Source of the DNA: JBGUVL01 sp964370395
Lineage (GTDB): Bacteria > Bacillota_I > Bacilli_A > Erysipelotrichales > Erysipelotrichaceae
Assembly (NCBI GenBank): GCA_964370395.1
Contig: CAYJIZ010000004.1
Coordinates: forward strand, 1 to 64,000
Direction of reading: 5' to 3'
DNA length: 64,000 nucleotides
A model generated the notes under the pieces. It made no database searches and had not been told where the DNA came from. It was given only the letters and a program-made list of their open reading frames with translations. Both the position numbers and the translations under genes were made by a program. This document shows positions 63,319 to 64,000 of this stretch, one piece after another (position 1 is the first letter of the stretch; the number at the start of each line of letters is the position of its first letter).

Positions 63319-63918
63319 TTAATAACCATAACGAACAATTTTCATTGTTGGGCTATAGCTGCGATTAATTGAAATGGAATTGTTATTCTCACTTCCAACG
63401 AATAAATCTAAATGATTTAATGTCATCGCTCCTCTATCTAATACCATTGCATAAAAGGGCTGTCCTTCTACTAATCCATATCCAGAATATCCATGATTAC
63501 TAACTTCAATAATTGAACCGAAAGGGATAGAACGATTGGCAGCTACAATATAGTAACCGTCATAAGTAATACCATCCTTCCATGAACCATCACTTTGTCT
63601 CACTGAGGTAAATGATAATTTCACTCCACCAGCTGTTCCACCAAAACCATTCGAATTGTAACATCCATCACAATCTGTACCATATGTCGTAATTTTCGCA
63701 TAGGTTACTGGGTCTTCTTTCTCAACAAATTCTGTTTCATTTCCGATTTGGATAAGGCCATTCATTACTGTGTCCGTGGTTAGCTTTTCTGCCTCTAATA
63801 CAGTTACACTTTCCACATCTTCAAAACTATCTAGTGTTGCTACTTGTACTTCGTCATTTGTTTTTGTTGACGCTTCAACATTGATCACTACGCCATATAC
63901 AGCCAAAAACAAACACAA
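63319..63918 (-). CDS. Secreted 3D-domain protein, start disrupted by TGA
   Basis: A protein of about 200 residues. A hydrophobic N-terminal segment (LFLAVYGVVIN) is an export signal. A linker follows, then a C-terminal 3D (double-psi beta-barrel) domain (about 75-185) related to RlpA/MltA and stationary-phase survival proteins: ITTYGTDCDGC, VAANRSIPFGSIIEV and VLDRGAMTLNHLDLF with conserved Asp residues. It probably acts on or binds peptidoglycan. The frame extends upstream to an ATG at 63969 with a strong AGGGAGG site, but codon 4 is TGA (63958-63960). Without it the N-terminus would be a better signal (M-K-R-x-K-A-F-S). A TTG at 63918, behind a GAGG 11 bases upstream, is the first other start, but it lacks the usual basic N-region. 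Confidence 0.75.
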   Translation of the reverse strand: MCLFLAVYGVVINVEASTKTNDEVQVATLDSFEDVESVTVLEAEKLTTDTVMNGLIQIGNETEFVEKEDPVTYAKITTYGTDCDGCYNSNGFGGTAGGVKLSFTSVRQSDGSWKDGITYDGYYIVAANRSIPFGSIIEVSNHGYSGYGLVEGQPFYAMVLDRGAMTLNHLDLFVGSENNNSISINRSYSPTMKIVRYGY

Positions 63919-64000
63919 TACTAGAACTGCCTCATTGGTAATTAGAGAAAATGCTTTTCATCTTTTCATCTGATTTTCCTCCCTAATTTTTTTCATTTCA

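Noticed and set aside
63958..63960. TGA read as tryptophan (mycoplasma-type code)
   Set aside because: TGA clearly ends other genes in the window, for example the AI-2E and rnmV genes, where it overlaps the next ATG as ATGA. Many genes use TGG for Trp.

Overview
The window looks like chromosomal DNA of a low-GC Gram-positive (Firmicutes) bacterium. The support is AT-rich sequence, AGGAGG-type ribosome sites, typical Firmicutes gene neighbourhoods (tilS-hpt-ftsH, rpsF-ssb-rpsR, yybS-gdpP-rplI-dnaB, rnmV-ksgA-ispE) and wall-anchored surface proteins. The protein style suggests an Erysipelotrichia-like gut lineage, but that is inference without a search. Most genes are on the minus strand. I saw no rRNA, tRNA, CRISPR, insertion sequence or prophage.

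Layout. 0-7.3 kb: a catalase/DUF454/Fur-type regulator operon under a Fur/PerR-like box, then dusB-hslO and a J-domain/HscC-like Hsp70 pair. 7.3-12.2 kb: a DUF2871 membrane protein, the tilS-hpt-ftsH block and a PemK/MazF-like protein. 12.4-14.9 kb (+): a membrane GGDEF-EAL protein plus a small partner. 14.9-18.6 kb: envelope genes (TagO-type transferase, MreB/Mbl, YwzB-like protein, O-antigen-ligase-like protein). 18.7-24.4 kb: a VOC protein and a 1757-residue VWA surface protein. 24.6-30.4 kb: MFS and AI-2E permeases, uvrB and an S41 protease.

30.5-37.4 kb: glycogen phosphorylase, branching enzyme, a Dabb protein, phosphoglucomutase and HPr. 37.5-46.7 kb: DUF523, pcp, yaaA, rlmH, walJ, an M23/LysM/G5 endopeptidase, dnaB, rplI, gdpP and yybS. 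47-49.8 kb (+): a periplasmic-binding-domain/GGDEF/EAL receptor. 49.9-53.8 kb: M18 aminopeptidase, rpsR-ssb-rpsF and murA. 53.9-56.8 kb (+): DUF1846 and DUF2130 proteins. 56.9-59.1 kb: ispE-rsmA-rnmV. 59.1-64 kb: a 1250-residue surface protein and a secreted 3D-domain protein.

Shared themes are oxidative stress (katA, the Fur-type regulator, Hsp33, YaaA), cyclic dinucleotides (two EAL proteins for c-di-GMP, GdpP for c-di-AMP), envelope growth and surface adhesion, and glycogen turnover. The most notable observations are: an in-frame TAG that splits yybS, with the missing C-terminal helix continuing in frame; an in-frame TGA at codon 4 of the 3D-domain gene; promoters for tilS and rnmV that sit 6 bases from the ATG (apparently leaderless); an rpsF leader that can hide its ribosome site; an HscC-type Hsp70 with a J protein carrying HPE instead of HPD; and a MazF-fold protein without a visible antitoxin. 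I found no clear multi-gene defence or mobile system.
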